DNA from: an uncultured Enterobacter sp.
GTDB taxonomy: Bacteria > Pseudomonadota > Gammaproteobacteria > Enterobacterales > Enterobacteriaceae
Direction of reading: 5' to 3'
DNA length: 6,712 nt
Assembly (NCBI GenBank): GCA_946477805.1
Contig: CAMKZP010000211.1
Span: 1 to 6,712 of the forward strand
This document shows, piece after piece, positions 1 through 6,145 of the stretch (position 1 is the first letter of the stretch; every line of letters begins with the position of its first letter). A program made the position numbers and the translations under genes. A model generated the notes under the pieces. That model did no database searches and was not told the origin of the DNA. It saw only the letters and a program-made list of their open reading frames with translations.

Positions 1-189
1 GATGGTGTTACTGATATCATCATCATTAACCGTATCGCCGGGGCGTACAGGCATACTGAGGAGGGCCGCACCAACGGCGACACGCTGAAGGCCTTCGAAA
101 TGAATGTCTTTCACTACGAACCCGTCAGCACCGTATACGGTGGCGCTGCTAAACAGCAGCGACGCTATGAGCAACTTTTTCATCGCCAT
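1..189 (-). CDS. bamA: BamA outer-membrane protein assembly factor, 5' end only (63 codons)
   Basis: BamA is the Omp85-family beta-barrel core of the BAM complex, which folds and inserts outer-membrane proteins. Only the first 63 codons are here; the frame is open to the window edge. The translation starts MAMKKLLIASLLFSSATVYG, a typical Sec signal peptide (lysines, hydrophobic core, small residues before the cut) with cleavage expected after Gly20. The mature protein begins ADGFVVKDIHFEGLQRV, the first strand of POTRA domain 1, and continues to ...DDDISNTI. The first ATG (187-189) is chosen because it matches the E. coli start; a second in-frame ATG lies at 181-183. The ribosome binding site is poor: the nearest AGGA is about 16 bases upstream. 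The gene follows rseP by 31 bp and is probably cotranscribed with it. In E. coli it is also controlled by sigma-E (family knowledge). Identity is certain; the rest of the gene is outside the window. Confidence 0.97.
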   Translation of the reverse strand, partial: MAMKKLLIASLLFSSATVYGADGFVVKDIHFEGLQRVAVGAALLSMPVRPGDTVNDDDISNTI

Positions 190-220
190 CGTTATTATGC
201 GTTCTTCCTAACAAACTCTC

Positions 221-1573
221 TTACAACCGAGAGAAATCATTGAAAAGTGCAAGCCCCATTAACAGCACCAGCAAAATCGAGCCAATGCGATAACTAAAGT
301 CTTGAACTCGCTCGGATACCGGTCCGCCTTTTAGCTTTTCAATCGCTAAAAACAGCAGATGACCCCCGTCTAACACGGGAAGCGGGAACAGGTTGATTAT
401 CCCAAGGTTCACGCTAATGAGCGCGAGGAACATGAAATAGTAAATCACCCCGAATTCCGCTGACATCCCAGCCCCCTGAGCAATCGAAATAGGCCCACTG
501 AGGTTGTTCAGTTTCACATCACCGGTTATCAATTTCCCCAACATGTTTACCGTTAGCTTCATCAGTTGCCATGTTTTATCCGTGGCTTCAAGGATGGCGC
601 TAAACGGCCCATACTGGCGTATTGTCTTGTACTCATCTGGCAGTGGGATCACTTTCGGCACTACGCCTGCAAACCCTTCTGCCTTTCCGCTGCCCGCTTT
701 GGAATCCGGAATCAGCGTCAGCGAGAGCGGACTCCCCTGCCTTTCCACTTCCAGCGCGAGCGATGTACCCGGATTATCGCGCACCAGAGTAACAAAGGTC
801 ATCCACTGTGTTAATGGCTGACCATCGACTTTAACGATCCTGTCGCCTGCTTGCAAACCTGCTTTGCTCGCCGCCGAATTCGCCTGTACTTCGGCCAATA
901 CCGGCTCGATTTGCGCGCCGCGCGGTCGAATCCCCAGCGCGGAGACAGGATCCTCTTTATCAGGCTCGAAACTCCAGTGGCGTAAATCCAGCACTTTTTC
1001 CTGCCGCTGGTCAGATCCAAAAGGCGATACGCTGACGGTCGTCTGCTCATCGCCGATTTTCGCAACCAGTTGCAATCGCACGGCATCCCAATCAGGGGTT
1101 TCGATGCCATCAATCGCTTTAAGTTCCATTCCCGGCGTAATTTGCGCACTGGCCGCAATGGAACCAGAGGTAATTTCGCCGACAACCGGGCGGACGCCGG
1201 GGACGCCAATGATGAACACCAGCCAGTAGGCGAAGACAGCGAAGATGAAATTGGCTACCGGACCGGCAGCGATGATAGCAGCACGTTGACCAACGGTTTT
1301 GTTGTTAAACGCACTGTGACGGAGTTCTGGGGCGACAGGCTCGACGCGTTCGTCGAGCATTTTGACGTAGCCGCCCAGAGGAATAAGCGCAATGACAAAC
1401 TCGGTGCCCTGCTTATCGGTACGTTTCCAGAGCGATTTACCAAAACCGATGGAGAATCGCTCGACCCGCACACCGCAGCGCCGAGCAACCCAGAAATGGC
1501 CAAATTCATGCACGGTAATCAGTACACCCAGTGCAACAATGAACGCCGCCAGATTCCAGAGAATGCTCAGCAT
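221..1573 (-). CDS. rseP: RseP site-2 zinc metalloprotease (sigma-E pathway)
   Basis: RseP (YaeL/EcfE) is an inner-membrane S2P-family protease. It makes the second, intramembrane cut in the anti-sigma factor RseA after DegS, releasing sigma-E, and it also clears signal-peptide remnants. The protein is 450 aa, the E. coli length. Visible features: transmembrane segment 1 with the zinc motif HEFGH at 22-26 (His22, Glu23, His26); a second hydrophobic segment about 98-123; two periplasmic PDZ domains about 125-215 and 220-310; the NLFPLPVLDGG motif at 394-404, with Asp402 as third zinc ligand; and a final membrane segment about 429-445. The open frame runs 15 codons further upstream into cdsA, but the ATG at 1571-1573 is chosen because it gives the family N-terminus MLSILW and has a strong Shine-Dalgarno GGAAGG (1578-1583) four bases away. 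It starts 11 bp after cdsA, so translation is likely coupled, and it precedes bamA. All catalytic residues are intact. Confidence 0.97.
   Translation of the reverse strand: MLSILWNLAAFIVALGVLITVHEFGHFWVARRCGVRVERFSIGFGKSLWKRTDKQGTEFVIALIPLGGYVKMLDERVEPVAPELRHSAFNNKTVGQRAAIIAAGPVANFIFAVFAYWLVFIIGVPGVRPVVGEITSGSIAASAQITPGMELKAIDGIETPDWDAVRLQLVAKIGDEQTTVSVSPFGSDQRQEKVLDLRHWSFEPDKEDPVSALGIRPRGAQIEPVLAEVQANSAASKAGLQAGDRIVKVDGQPLTQWMTFVTLVRDNPGTSLALEVERQGSPLSLTLIPDSKAGSGKAEGFAGVVPKVIPLPDEYKTIRQYGPFSAILEATDKTWQLMKLTVNMLGKLITGDVKLNNLSGPISIAQGAGMSAEFGVIYYFMFLALISVNLGIINLFPLPVLDGGHLLFLAIEKLKGGPVSERVQDFSYRIGSILLVLLMGLALFNDFSRL
1099..1127 (-). promoter_or_regulatory. Candidate sigma-E promoter inside rseP, reading toward bamA
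   Basis: On the minus strand, GGAACTT (1121-1127) is a perfect match to the sigma-E -35 consensus. It is followed after exactly 16 bases by TCGAAA (1099-1104), close to the sigma-E -10 (TCAAA/TCTGA type). The start point would be near 1092, about 900 bases before the bamA ATG. Family knowledge: bamA and downstream envelope genes belong to the sigma-E regulon in E. coli. The -35 overlaps codons for Met149-Glu150-Leu151 of RseP, so coding constraint could also produce it. The motif and spacing are seen; the activity is inferred. Confidence 0.45.
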
Positions 1574-1584
1574 AAAACCTTCCG

Positions 1585-2442
1585 TTAAATCGTCCCGAAT
1601 ACCAGTAAAAGCAGGCAAGCAAACACCGGAACCGCCGCCGTCAGGCTGTCAATGCGATCCAGTATTCCGCCGTGTCCTGGAATAAGGTGACCACTGTCTT
1701 TTATCCCTGCTTCACGCTTAAACATGCTTTCGGTTAAATCACCTAAGACCGATGCCAGCGCAGCGAAAATCGAACATACCAGCAGCGTTGAGGGTGCAAC
1801 CTCAAGATTCGCCCAGACGCCGTAGCCCCAGGAGATAATCGCTGCGGTAAACAGGCCACCGATGAAGCCTTGCCAGGTTTTGCCCGGTGAAACTTTCGGC
1901 GCCAGCTTATGTTTGCCGAACAGTTTACCAAACATATAGGCCCCAGAGTCAGCCCCCCAGACGAGAATCATCACATAAAGTAGCCATAACGCACCGCTGT
2001 AGTGATTGTCATCGTAGTGCCAGGCCCGCAGCGCGAGCATGCCCCAGAAAAAAGGCACAATGGTGAGCAGCCCAAAGATGAGGCGCAACGCTTTAGAATT
2101 GCGCCATATTGCCGCTGAACCGGGATAAAAAAGCACCAGCAACAACGCAACAACCCACCATGCCAGCGATAGCCATAAGGATCCGGCCACCAGCGGTTGG
2201 TGAATATCGTGATGATATTCAGGCAACGTGAACATCATCAGCGCCAGCAAAAAGCCACAGAGCACCGCCAGCCAAACCCGCTGAGTGCGCGAGGTAAAGC
2301 CGCTAAGCTGTCCCCATTCCCACGCGGCGAGCATACACACCACCAGCGTAACAATAGCGAAACCCACCGGGGGCAGTAAAAACAGCGCCGCGATGACAAT
2401 GGGTATTAATACAAAAGCGGAAATCAGGCGATACTTCAGCAA
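1585..2442 (-). CDS. cdsA: CdsA phosphatidate cytidylyltransferase (CDP-diglyceride synthase), TTG start
   Basis: CdsA joins CTP and phosphatidic acid to give CDP-diacylglycerol and pyrophosphate, the precursor of phosphatidylethanolamine, phosphatidylglycerol and cardiolipin, at the inner membrane. The protein is 285 aa and very hydrophobic, with about eight membrane segments. The CDP-diglyceride synthase signature spans 239-265: S..KR near 239-243, KD at 248-249, the PGHGG core at 255-259 and DRID at 262-265, including the metal-binding aspartates. The start is TTG (2440-2442). An in-frame TAG lies two codons upstream and the first in-frame ATG is only Met37, which would remove the first membrane helix. 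Starting at TTG restores the full E. coli length; starting at Met37 gives the 249-aa form I recall from older annotations. The region before it is a G-run (2449-2453), a modest ribosome binding site. It lies 12 bp after uppS and 11 bp before rseP, a tight operon likely translated by coupling. Confidence 0.96.
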   Translation of the reverse strand: MLKYRLISAFVLIPIVIAALFLLPPVGFAIVTLVVCMLAAWEWGQLSGFTSRTQRVWLAVLCGFLLALMMFTLPEYHHDIHQPLVAGSLWLSLAWWVVALLLVLFYPGSAAIWRNSKALRLIFGLLTIVPFFWGMLALRAWHYDDNHYSGALWLLYVMILVWGADSGAYMFGKLFGKHKLAPKVSPGKTWQGFIGGLFTAAIISWGYGVWANLEVAPSTLLVCSIFAALASVLGDLTESMFKREAGIKDSGHLIPGHGGILDRIDSLTAAVPVFACLLLLVFGTI

Positions 2443-2454
2443 AAGCTACCCCCA

Positions 2455-3213
2455 TCAGGCTTTGTCGCCACCAGGCTCGGTGCCGCCGAAACGACGCTCT
2501 CGATTGGCAAAGGCATGCAGCGCACCTTCAAAGTCTTGTTCATCAAAATCGGGCCAAAGAACATCAGTAAAGTAAAGTTCGGCGTAGGCAATTTGCCAGA
2601 GCAAAAAGTTACTTATGCGGTGTTCTCCCCCTGTCCTAATTACCAAATCCACAGGCGCCAGCTCATTCATGCAGATTTGCTGACCCAGCGCCTCTTCATC
2701 AATTTGGTCGGGTCTCAGCAGCCCTTCCTGAACCTGTTCGGCCAGATGCCGAACGCCCTGGATAATATCCCAGCGCCCGCCGTAGTTCGCCGCGATATTG
2801 AGCGTCAGGCCGGTGTTATTTTCCGTCAGCGCTTCTGCTTTGCGAATACGTTCCTGCAAACGTGAGTTAAAACGACTGGTATCGCCAATAATCCGCAGGC
2901 GGACGTTGTGGCGGTGCAGGCTTTTTACTTCGCTGTCGAGCGCCCACACAAACAGTTCCATCAACGCAGTCACTTCCTGCGCGGGTCGATTCCAGTTTTC
3001 ACTGCTAAAAGCATAGAGCGTTAACGCATCAATGCCGTTATTGGCGGCAAAAGAAACGGCGCGGCGCACAGATTTCGCCCCAGCTTTATGCCCAAAGGCC
3101 CGTATCTTCCCTTGTCTTTTCGCCCAGCGGCCATTGCCATCCATAATGATTGCTACATGGCGACAGCCATGCGCTGGCAAGTTTTCGCTTATTGGTTGAT
3201 TCGCAGACAACAT
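2455..3213 (-). CDS. uppS: Undecaprenyl diphosphate synthase (cis-prenyltransferase)
   Basis: UppS (IspU) adds eight isopentenyl units in cis to farnesyl diphosphate, making the C55 undecaprenyl diphosphate that carries peptidoglycan and O-antigen units. The protein is 252 aa; E. coli has 253, with an extra initial Met. Motifs: HVAIIMDGNGRW at 19-30 with the catalytic Asp25; His42; FSSENWNRP at 69-77; and the C-terminal DLVIRTGGEHRISNF region at 189-203, with Arg193, Arg199 and Ser201 for diphosphate binding and Glu212 for magnesium. The ATG at 3211-3213 is the first possible start, because an in-frame TAA lies four codons upstream. The Shine-Dalgarno is weak and distant (AGGGA about 13 bases away), suggesting modest translation. 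It is preceded by a terminator and a candidate promoter and followed 12 bp later by cdsA, so it heads the uppS-cdsA-rseP-bamA unit. It uses the isoprenoid stream that dxr feeds. Confidence 0.97.
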   Translation of the reverse strand: MLSANQPISENLPAHGCRHVAIIMDGNGRWAKRQGKIRAFGHKAGAKSVRRAVSFAANNGIDALTLYAFSSENWNRPAQEVTALMELFVWALDSEVKSLHRHNVRLRIIGDTSRFNSRLQERIRKAEALTENNTGLTLNIAANYGGRWDIIQGVRHLAEQVQEGLLRPDQIDEEALGQQICMNELAPVDLVIRTGGEHRISNFLLWQIAYAELYFTDVLWPDFDEQDFEGALHAFANRERRFGGTEPGGDKA

Positions 3214-3274
3214 AACGCGTTTTTAGTCCCTGAAAAGGATTTAGCGGTACTCAGGAATACTGAAGCCTGTACAT

Positions 3275-3300
3275 AAAAAAGCCGTGTCAAACCACGGCTT
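3275..3300 (-). terminator. Intrinsic terminator between dxr and uppS
   Basis: On the minus strand an 8-bp perfect stem, AAGCCGTG/CACGGCTT (3293-3300 with 3279-3286), closes a 6-base loop, and an unbroken run of Ts follows from the stem foot to 3275. This is a canonical rho-independent terminator, 61 bases before the uppS start. It would end dxr transcripts coming from upstream. A candidate promoter at 3344-3372 lies before it, so it may also act on the uppS leader. Confidence 0.82.
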
Positions 3301-3343
3301 ACCTGACCACATAAAGTCAAATTCCTGCGATCAGGTGGCGCAG

Positions 3344-3372
3344 ACTATATCACTGAAGCCCAACGCTAACAA
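3344..3372 (-). promoter_or_regulatory. Candidate sigma70 promoter in the dxr-uppS gap
   Basis: The minus strand reads TTGTTA (3367-3372, 4 of 6 to the -35 consensus), a 17-base spacer, then TATAGT (3344-3349, 5 of 6 to the -10). The start would be near 3337, giving a leader of about 124 bases to the uppS ATG. The leader would include the intrinsic terminator at 3275-3300. Sequence match and spacing are good, but activity is inferred. Confidence 0.4.
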
Positions 3373-3399
3373 ATAGCACGACGACTGGTGCTTGCTTTA

Positions 3400-4599
3400 T
3401 CACCAGCTTGCGAGACGCGTCACCTGTTTGCGCGCAACGATACGGGCCTGTGCATCCACGGCCAGTACCTCTTCCACGCTTTGAGGCTCACGCAAATCCA
3501 TGTTGTCCAGCACCGAGAGATTCAGCGTCGCGATATCGGTAAAACGGATCTGCTGATTCAGAAATGCCTCAACGGCAATTTCATTGGCCGCATTCAGCGC
3601 TGTCGTTGCCGCCTGACCCTGGTCAAAGGCGGTCATCGCGAGCTTCAGGCACGGATAACGCTCATAGTCAGGCTCGCTAAACGTCAGTGAACTCAGCTTG
3701 CAAAAATCGAGCGGTTTCACGCCGGATTTCACCCGGTGCGGCCACGCCATCGAATGTGCGATTGGCGTACGCATATCCGGCTCGCCCAGTTGCGCAAGTA
3801 CGCTGCCATCCTGATAGCGCACCATTGAGTGAATCACCGATTGCGGGTGGATCAGCACTTCCATCTGTTTCGCCGACGCATTAAACAGCCAGCGAGCTTC
3901 TATGTATTCCAGACCTTTGTTCATCATGGTGGCAGAATCGACGGAGATCTTACGTCCCATCGACCAGTTCGGATGACGGCATGCCTGGTCCGGCGTCATG
4001 GCGCTCAGTTCAGACAGCGGCGTTTCACGGAACGGGCCACCAGACCCGGTAAGCAAAATCGACACAACGCCATTTTGCTCAAGGTCAGCGTACCCCAGGT
4101 TCTGTTGAAAAGGTTGCGGTAAACTCTGAAAAATAGCGTTGTGCTCGCTATCAACGGGTAAAAGACGCGCTCCGCGCCGTTTGACGGCATCCATGAAGAG
4201 GCGTCCGCAGGTCACCAGCGACTCTTTATTCGCCAGCAGCACATCTTTTCCGGCATCGATAGCCGCAAGCGTCGGCAACAGCCCTGCCGCCCCAACGATG
4301 GCGGCCATCACCTGATCGACCTCATCCAGGGCCGCCATGTCACAGGCCGCCCGCTGTCCGCTCAGCACTTCTGTACGACAGCCCATCTCCTGCAGCCTGG
4401 CGTTTAGCTGGCGAGCGCTCTCTTCGTCATCCATCACCGCAAAGCGGGGCGTAAACTCCAGGCACTGCTCGACCATCCGTTGCACGTTCTTACCGGCCAC
4501 GAGAGCGGTCACGGTATAGTGTTCAGGATTGTGGCGAACAACGTCGAGAGTGCTGCAACCAATAGAGCCGGTTGAGCCGAGGAGTGTTAAATGCTTCAT
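3400..4599 (-). CDS. dxr: 1-deoxy-D-xylulose 5-phosphate reductoisomerase
   Basis: Dxr (IspC) rearranges and reduces DXP to 2-C-methyl-D-erythritol 4-phosphate with NADPH, the committed step of the MEP isoprenoid pathway and the target of fosmidomycin. The protein is 399 aa, one more than E. coli because a Trp codon precedes the stop (RLASW). Features: N-terminal Rossmann fold with GSTGSIG at 8-14; ANKES at 123-127 with Lys125; metal ligands Asp150, Glu152 and Glu231; TGSGGPFRET about 184-193; the flexible lid CRHPNWSMG at 207-215 with His209 and Trp212; and a C-terminal helical domain. The open frame extends 12 codons further upstream through a TTG, but the ATG at 4597-4599 gives the family start MKHLTLLGS. 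No clear Shine-Dalgarno precedes it. It sits 95 bp after frr, past the frr terminator, and before another terminator, so it may be transcribed largely alone. I see no convincing promoter for it. Confidence 0.97.
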   Translation of the reverse strand: MKHLTLLGSTGSIGCSTLDVVRHNPEHYTVTALVAGKNVQRMVEQCLEFTPRFAVMDDEESARQLNARLQEMGCRTEVLSGQRAACDMAALDEVDQVMAAIVGAAGLLPTLAAIDAGKDVLLANKESLVTCGRLFMDAVKRRGARLLPVDSEHNAIFQSLPQPFQQNLGYADLEQNGVVSILLTGSGGPFRETPLSELSAMTPDQACRHPNWSMGRKISVDSATMMNKGLEYIEARWLFNASAKQMEVLIHPQSVIHSMVRYQDGSVLAQLGEPDMRTPIAHSMAWPHRVKSGVKPLDFCKLSSLTFSEPDYERYPCLKLAMTAFDQGQAATTALNAANEIAVEAFLNQQIRFTDIATLNLSVLDNMDLREPQSVEEVLAVDAQARIVARKQVTRLASW

Positions 4600-4627
4600 G
4601 GGATGCCCGAAAAAAGTTAGACCAGAT

Positions 4628-4676
4628 AAAAGCAAAACGCCGCCAGCAAGACACGTAGTCCCTCTGAACGGCGTTT
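4628..4676 (-). terminator. Long imperfect terminator hairpin after frr
   Basis: On the minus strand AAACGCCG (4669-4676) pairs perfectly with CGGCGTTT (4635-4642). Inside it, CAG/CTG and then GGGAC/GTCTT (with two G-U pairs) extend the stem around a TACGT loop. The stem runs into a T-rich tail, TTTTGCTTTT (4628-4637). It begins 18 bases after the frr stop. This is a plausible rho-independent terminator, though the tail is interrupted by GC, so some read-through into dxr is likely. Confidence 0.7.
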
Positions 4677-4694
4677 ATCAGTGTACGACAGAAA

Positions 4695-5252
4695 TCAGAA
4701 CTGCATCAGTTCCGCTTCTTTATCTGCCAGCGCCGCATCAATTTTCTTGATCGCCGCGTCAGTCATTTTCTGCACGTCATCCTGGGAACGACGGTCGTCA
4801 TCTTCACTGATCTCTTTCTCTTTCAGCAGCGCTTTCACTTTATCGTTCGCGTCGCGACGCACGTTACGCACGGAAACACGGCCCTGCTCGGCTTCGCCAC
4901 GCACGACTTTGATCAGATCTTTACGACGTTCTTCCGTCAGCGCAGGCAGCGGAACGCGGATGTCAGCGCCCGCAGAGCTTGGGTTCAGACCGAGGTCAGA
5001 CGCCATAATCGCTTTCTCAATTGCCGGGCTCATAGAGCGATCGAATACGTTGATTTTCAGCGTACGGGTATCTTCTACGGTAACGCTCGCCAGCTGACGC
5101 AGTGGAGTTGGCGTGCCGTAGTATTCTACGATGATGCCATCCAGCAGGCTTGGTGAAGCACGGCCAGTACGGATTTTGCTGATTTGGTTTTTGAACGCTT
5201 CTACGCATTTATCCATGCGCACTTCAGCATCTTTTCTGATGTCGTTAATCAC
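4695..5252 (-). CDS. frr: Ribosome recycling factor, GTG start
   Basis: RRF acts in the cytoplasm after termination: with EF-G and GTP it splits the 70S ribosome so the subunits can be reused, and it is essential in E. coli. The protein is 185 aa, exactly the family length. It has the two-domain layout: domain I, a three-helix bundle from residues about 1-30 and 105-185, and domain II, a small beta domain about 31-104 that contains the EYYGTPTPLRQLA stretch. The bundle carries the conserved VRNVRRDAND region around Arg132 (128-137). The start is GTG (5250-5252), as in E. coli, giving MINDIRKDAEVRMDK. A clear AAGGA Shine-Dalgarno at 5261-5265 lies eight bases upstream and supports it. A candidate promoter at 5318-5344 and hairpins lie between it and pyrH 167 bp upstream, and a terminator follows, so frr looks like a largely independent unit. 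No missing residues seen. Confidence 0.97.
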   Translation of the reverse strand: MINDIRKDAEVRMDKCVEAFKNQISKIRTGRASPSLLDGIIVEYYGTPTPLRQLASVTVEDTRTLKINVFDRSMSPAIEKAIMASDLGLNPSSAGADIRVPLPALTEERRKDLIKVVRGEAEQGRVSVRNVRRDANDKVKALLKEKEISEDDDRRSQDDVQKMTDAAIKKIDAALADKEAELMQF

Positions 5253-5294
5253 GTTACGGATCCTTGAAAACTTGTCTCAGGCAGACTAACCGCC

Positions 5295-5316
5295 AGCACA
5301 ACGCTACAGGTGTGCT
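5295..5316 (-). other. Hairpin at the predicted 5' end of the frr leader
   Basis: On the minus strand a 6-bp perfect inverted repeat, AGCACA/TGTGCT (5311-5316 with 5295-5300), flanks a 10-base spacer. It lies immediately downstream of the candidate -10 (5318-5323), so it would form at or near the 5' end of a transcript from that promoter. No T tract follows, so it is not a terminator. A 5' hairpin could stabilise the mRNA, but this is inference. Confidence 0.35.
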
Positions 5317-5317
5317 A

Positions 5318-5344
5318 AGTATAGTCGCGTTTAAATCATGACAA
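5318..5344 (-). promoter_or_regulatory. Candidate sigma70 promoter for frr
   Basis: The minus strand shows TTGTCA (5339-5344, 5 of 6 to TTGACA) and TATACT (5318-5323, 5 of 6 to TATAAT). The spacer is 15 bases, shorter than the preferred 17. The start would be near 5311, about 60 bases before the frr GTG. Both hexamers are good; the short spacer lowers confidence. A separate frr promoter fits its location in a 167-bp gap after pyrH. Confidence 0.5.
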
Positions 5345-5356
5345 CGCCAAAGGCGT
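5344..5356 (-). other. Small hairpin overlapping the candidate frr -35
   Basis: ACGCC/GGCGT, a 5-bp perfect inverted repeat with a 3-base loop, lies 5 bases after the larger hairpin in the direction of transcription. It touches the -35 element of the candidate frr promoter. No long T run follows, though a short GTTGT does. It could be a weak pause or terminator element for pyrH transcripts, or be incidental. Confidence 0.3.
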
Positions 5357-5361
5357 GTCCG

Positions 5362-5398
5362 GGTAAGATACCACTTCAAAGTAAAGCGGAATCTTACC
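5362..5398 (-). other. Extended symmetric hairpin downstream of pyrH
   Basis: GGTAAGAT (5391-5398 read on the minus strand) pairs perfectly with ATCTTACC (5362-5369). After one T-T mismatch, a further six pairs (CCGCTT/AAGTGG, one G-U) close a 7-base loop. It begins 21 bases after the pyrH stop. No T tract follows, so it is not a standard intrinsic terminator. A role as an mRNA 3'-end stabiliser, RNase III site or protein operator is possible; none is shown by the sequence. Confidence 0.55.
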
Positions 5399-5419
5399 TC
5401 TATTTATCGCCGACGGAAA

Positions 5420-6145
5420 TTATTCCGTGATCAAAGTGCCTTCTTTTTCACCCATGACTACGCGACGCAGTGCGCCAGGCTTGTTCATGTTGAAGACACG
5501 GATCGGCAGTTTGTGGTCACGAGCCAGCGTGAAGGCGGCAAGATCCATCACTTTCAGCTCTTTATCCAGCACTTCGCTGTAGGTCAGCTGATCGTACATG
5601 GTTGCAGAAGGATCTTTTGCCGGATCGGCGGTAAACACGCCATCCACTTTGGTCGCTTTCAGTACCACGTCGGCTTCAATTTCGATACCGCGCAGGCAGG
5701 CTGCGGAATCGGTAGTAAAGAACGGGTTACCCGTACCGGCGGAGAGGATCACCACGCGGTTATTGCGCAGCAGGCTGATGGCTTCTGCCCAGCTGTAGTT
5801 GTCGCACACGCCATTCAGAGGAATAGCGGACATCAGGCGGGCGTTCACATAGGCGCGATGCAGCGCATCACGCATTGCCAGGCCATTCATCACGGTTGCC
5901 AGCATACCCATGTGGTCGCCCACAACGCGGTTCATCCCCGCTTTCGCCAGACCAGCGCCACGGAAAAGGTTGCCACCGCCAATGACCACGCCAACCTGAA
6001 TGCCAAGTTCGACCAGTTCTTTGATTTCCTGTGCCATGCGGTCAAGGATGCTTGCGTCAATACCGAAGCCTTCCGTTCCCTGCAGCGCTTCGCCACTCAG
6101 CTTAAGCAGAATGCGTTTGTACACGGGTTTTGCATTGGTAGCCAT
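5420..6145 (-). CDS. pyrH: UMP kinase
   Basis: PyrH phosphorylates UMP to UDP with ATP, feeding UTP and CTP synthesis. The bacterial enzyme belongs to the amino-acid kinase family, is hexameric, and is typically activated by GTP and inhibited by UTP. The protein is 241 aa, the E. coli length, and nearly identical to it. Features: KLSGEA at 15-20 (Lys15 at the phosphate site); GGGNLFRG at 56-63 with Arg62; VGDHMGM at 75-81 with Asp77, tied to effector control; TGNPFFTTDSAA at 138-149 with catalytic Asp146; and KVDGVFTADP about 165-174 in the ATP-binding region. The start ATG (6143-6145) has a good AGGA Shine-Dalgarno at 6153-6156, seven bases away. It lies 150 bp after tsf, behind the tsf terminator, so it needs read-through or its own promoter. 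I found no convincing promoter hexamer pair in that gap. Confidence 0.97.
   Translation of the reverse strand: MATNAKPVYKRILLKLSGEALQGTEGFGIDASILDRMAQEIKELVELGIQVGVVIGGGNLFRGAGLAKAGMNRVVGDHMGMLATVMNGLAMRDALHRAYVNARLMSAIPLNGVCDNYSWAEAISLLRNNRVVILSAGTGNPFFTTDSAACLRGIEIEADVVLKATKVDGVFTADPAKDPSATMYDQLTYSEVLDKELKVMDLAAFTLARDHKLPIRVFNMNKPGALRRVVMGEKEGTLITE

Noticed and set aside
1070..1588. Plus-strand open frame of 172 codons opposite rseP
   Set aside because: A shadow of the rseP reading frame: low complexity, rich in Asn/Asp/Arg, no recognisable domain and no start context.
1574..1618. A 15-codon upstream extension of rseP into cdsA
   Set aside because: The ATG at 1573 has a strong GGAAGG ribosome site at ideal spacing and gives the standard 450-residue protein; the extension is only the cdsA 3' end read in another frame.
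3285..3290. Perfect TTGACA on the minus strand between dxr and uppS
   Set aside because: It lies in the loop and 3' arm of the terminator hairpin, and no -10-like hexamer occurs 16-19 bases downstream.
4600..4635. A 12-codon N-terminal extension of dxr from a TTG at 4635
   Set aside because: The extension overlaps the frr terminator foot, has no counterpart in the family, and would precede the GSTGSIG nucleotide-binding motif by too many residues.
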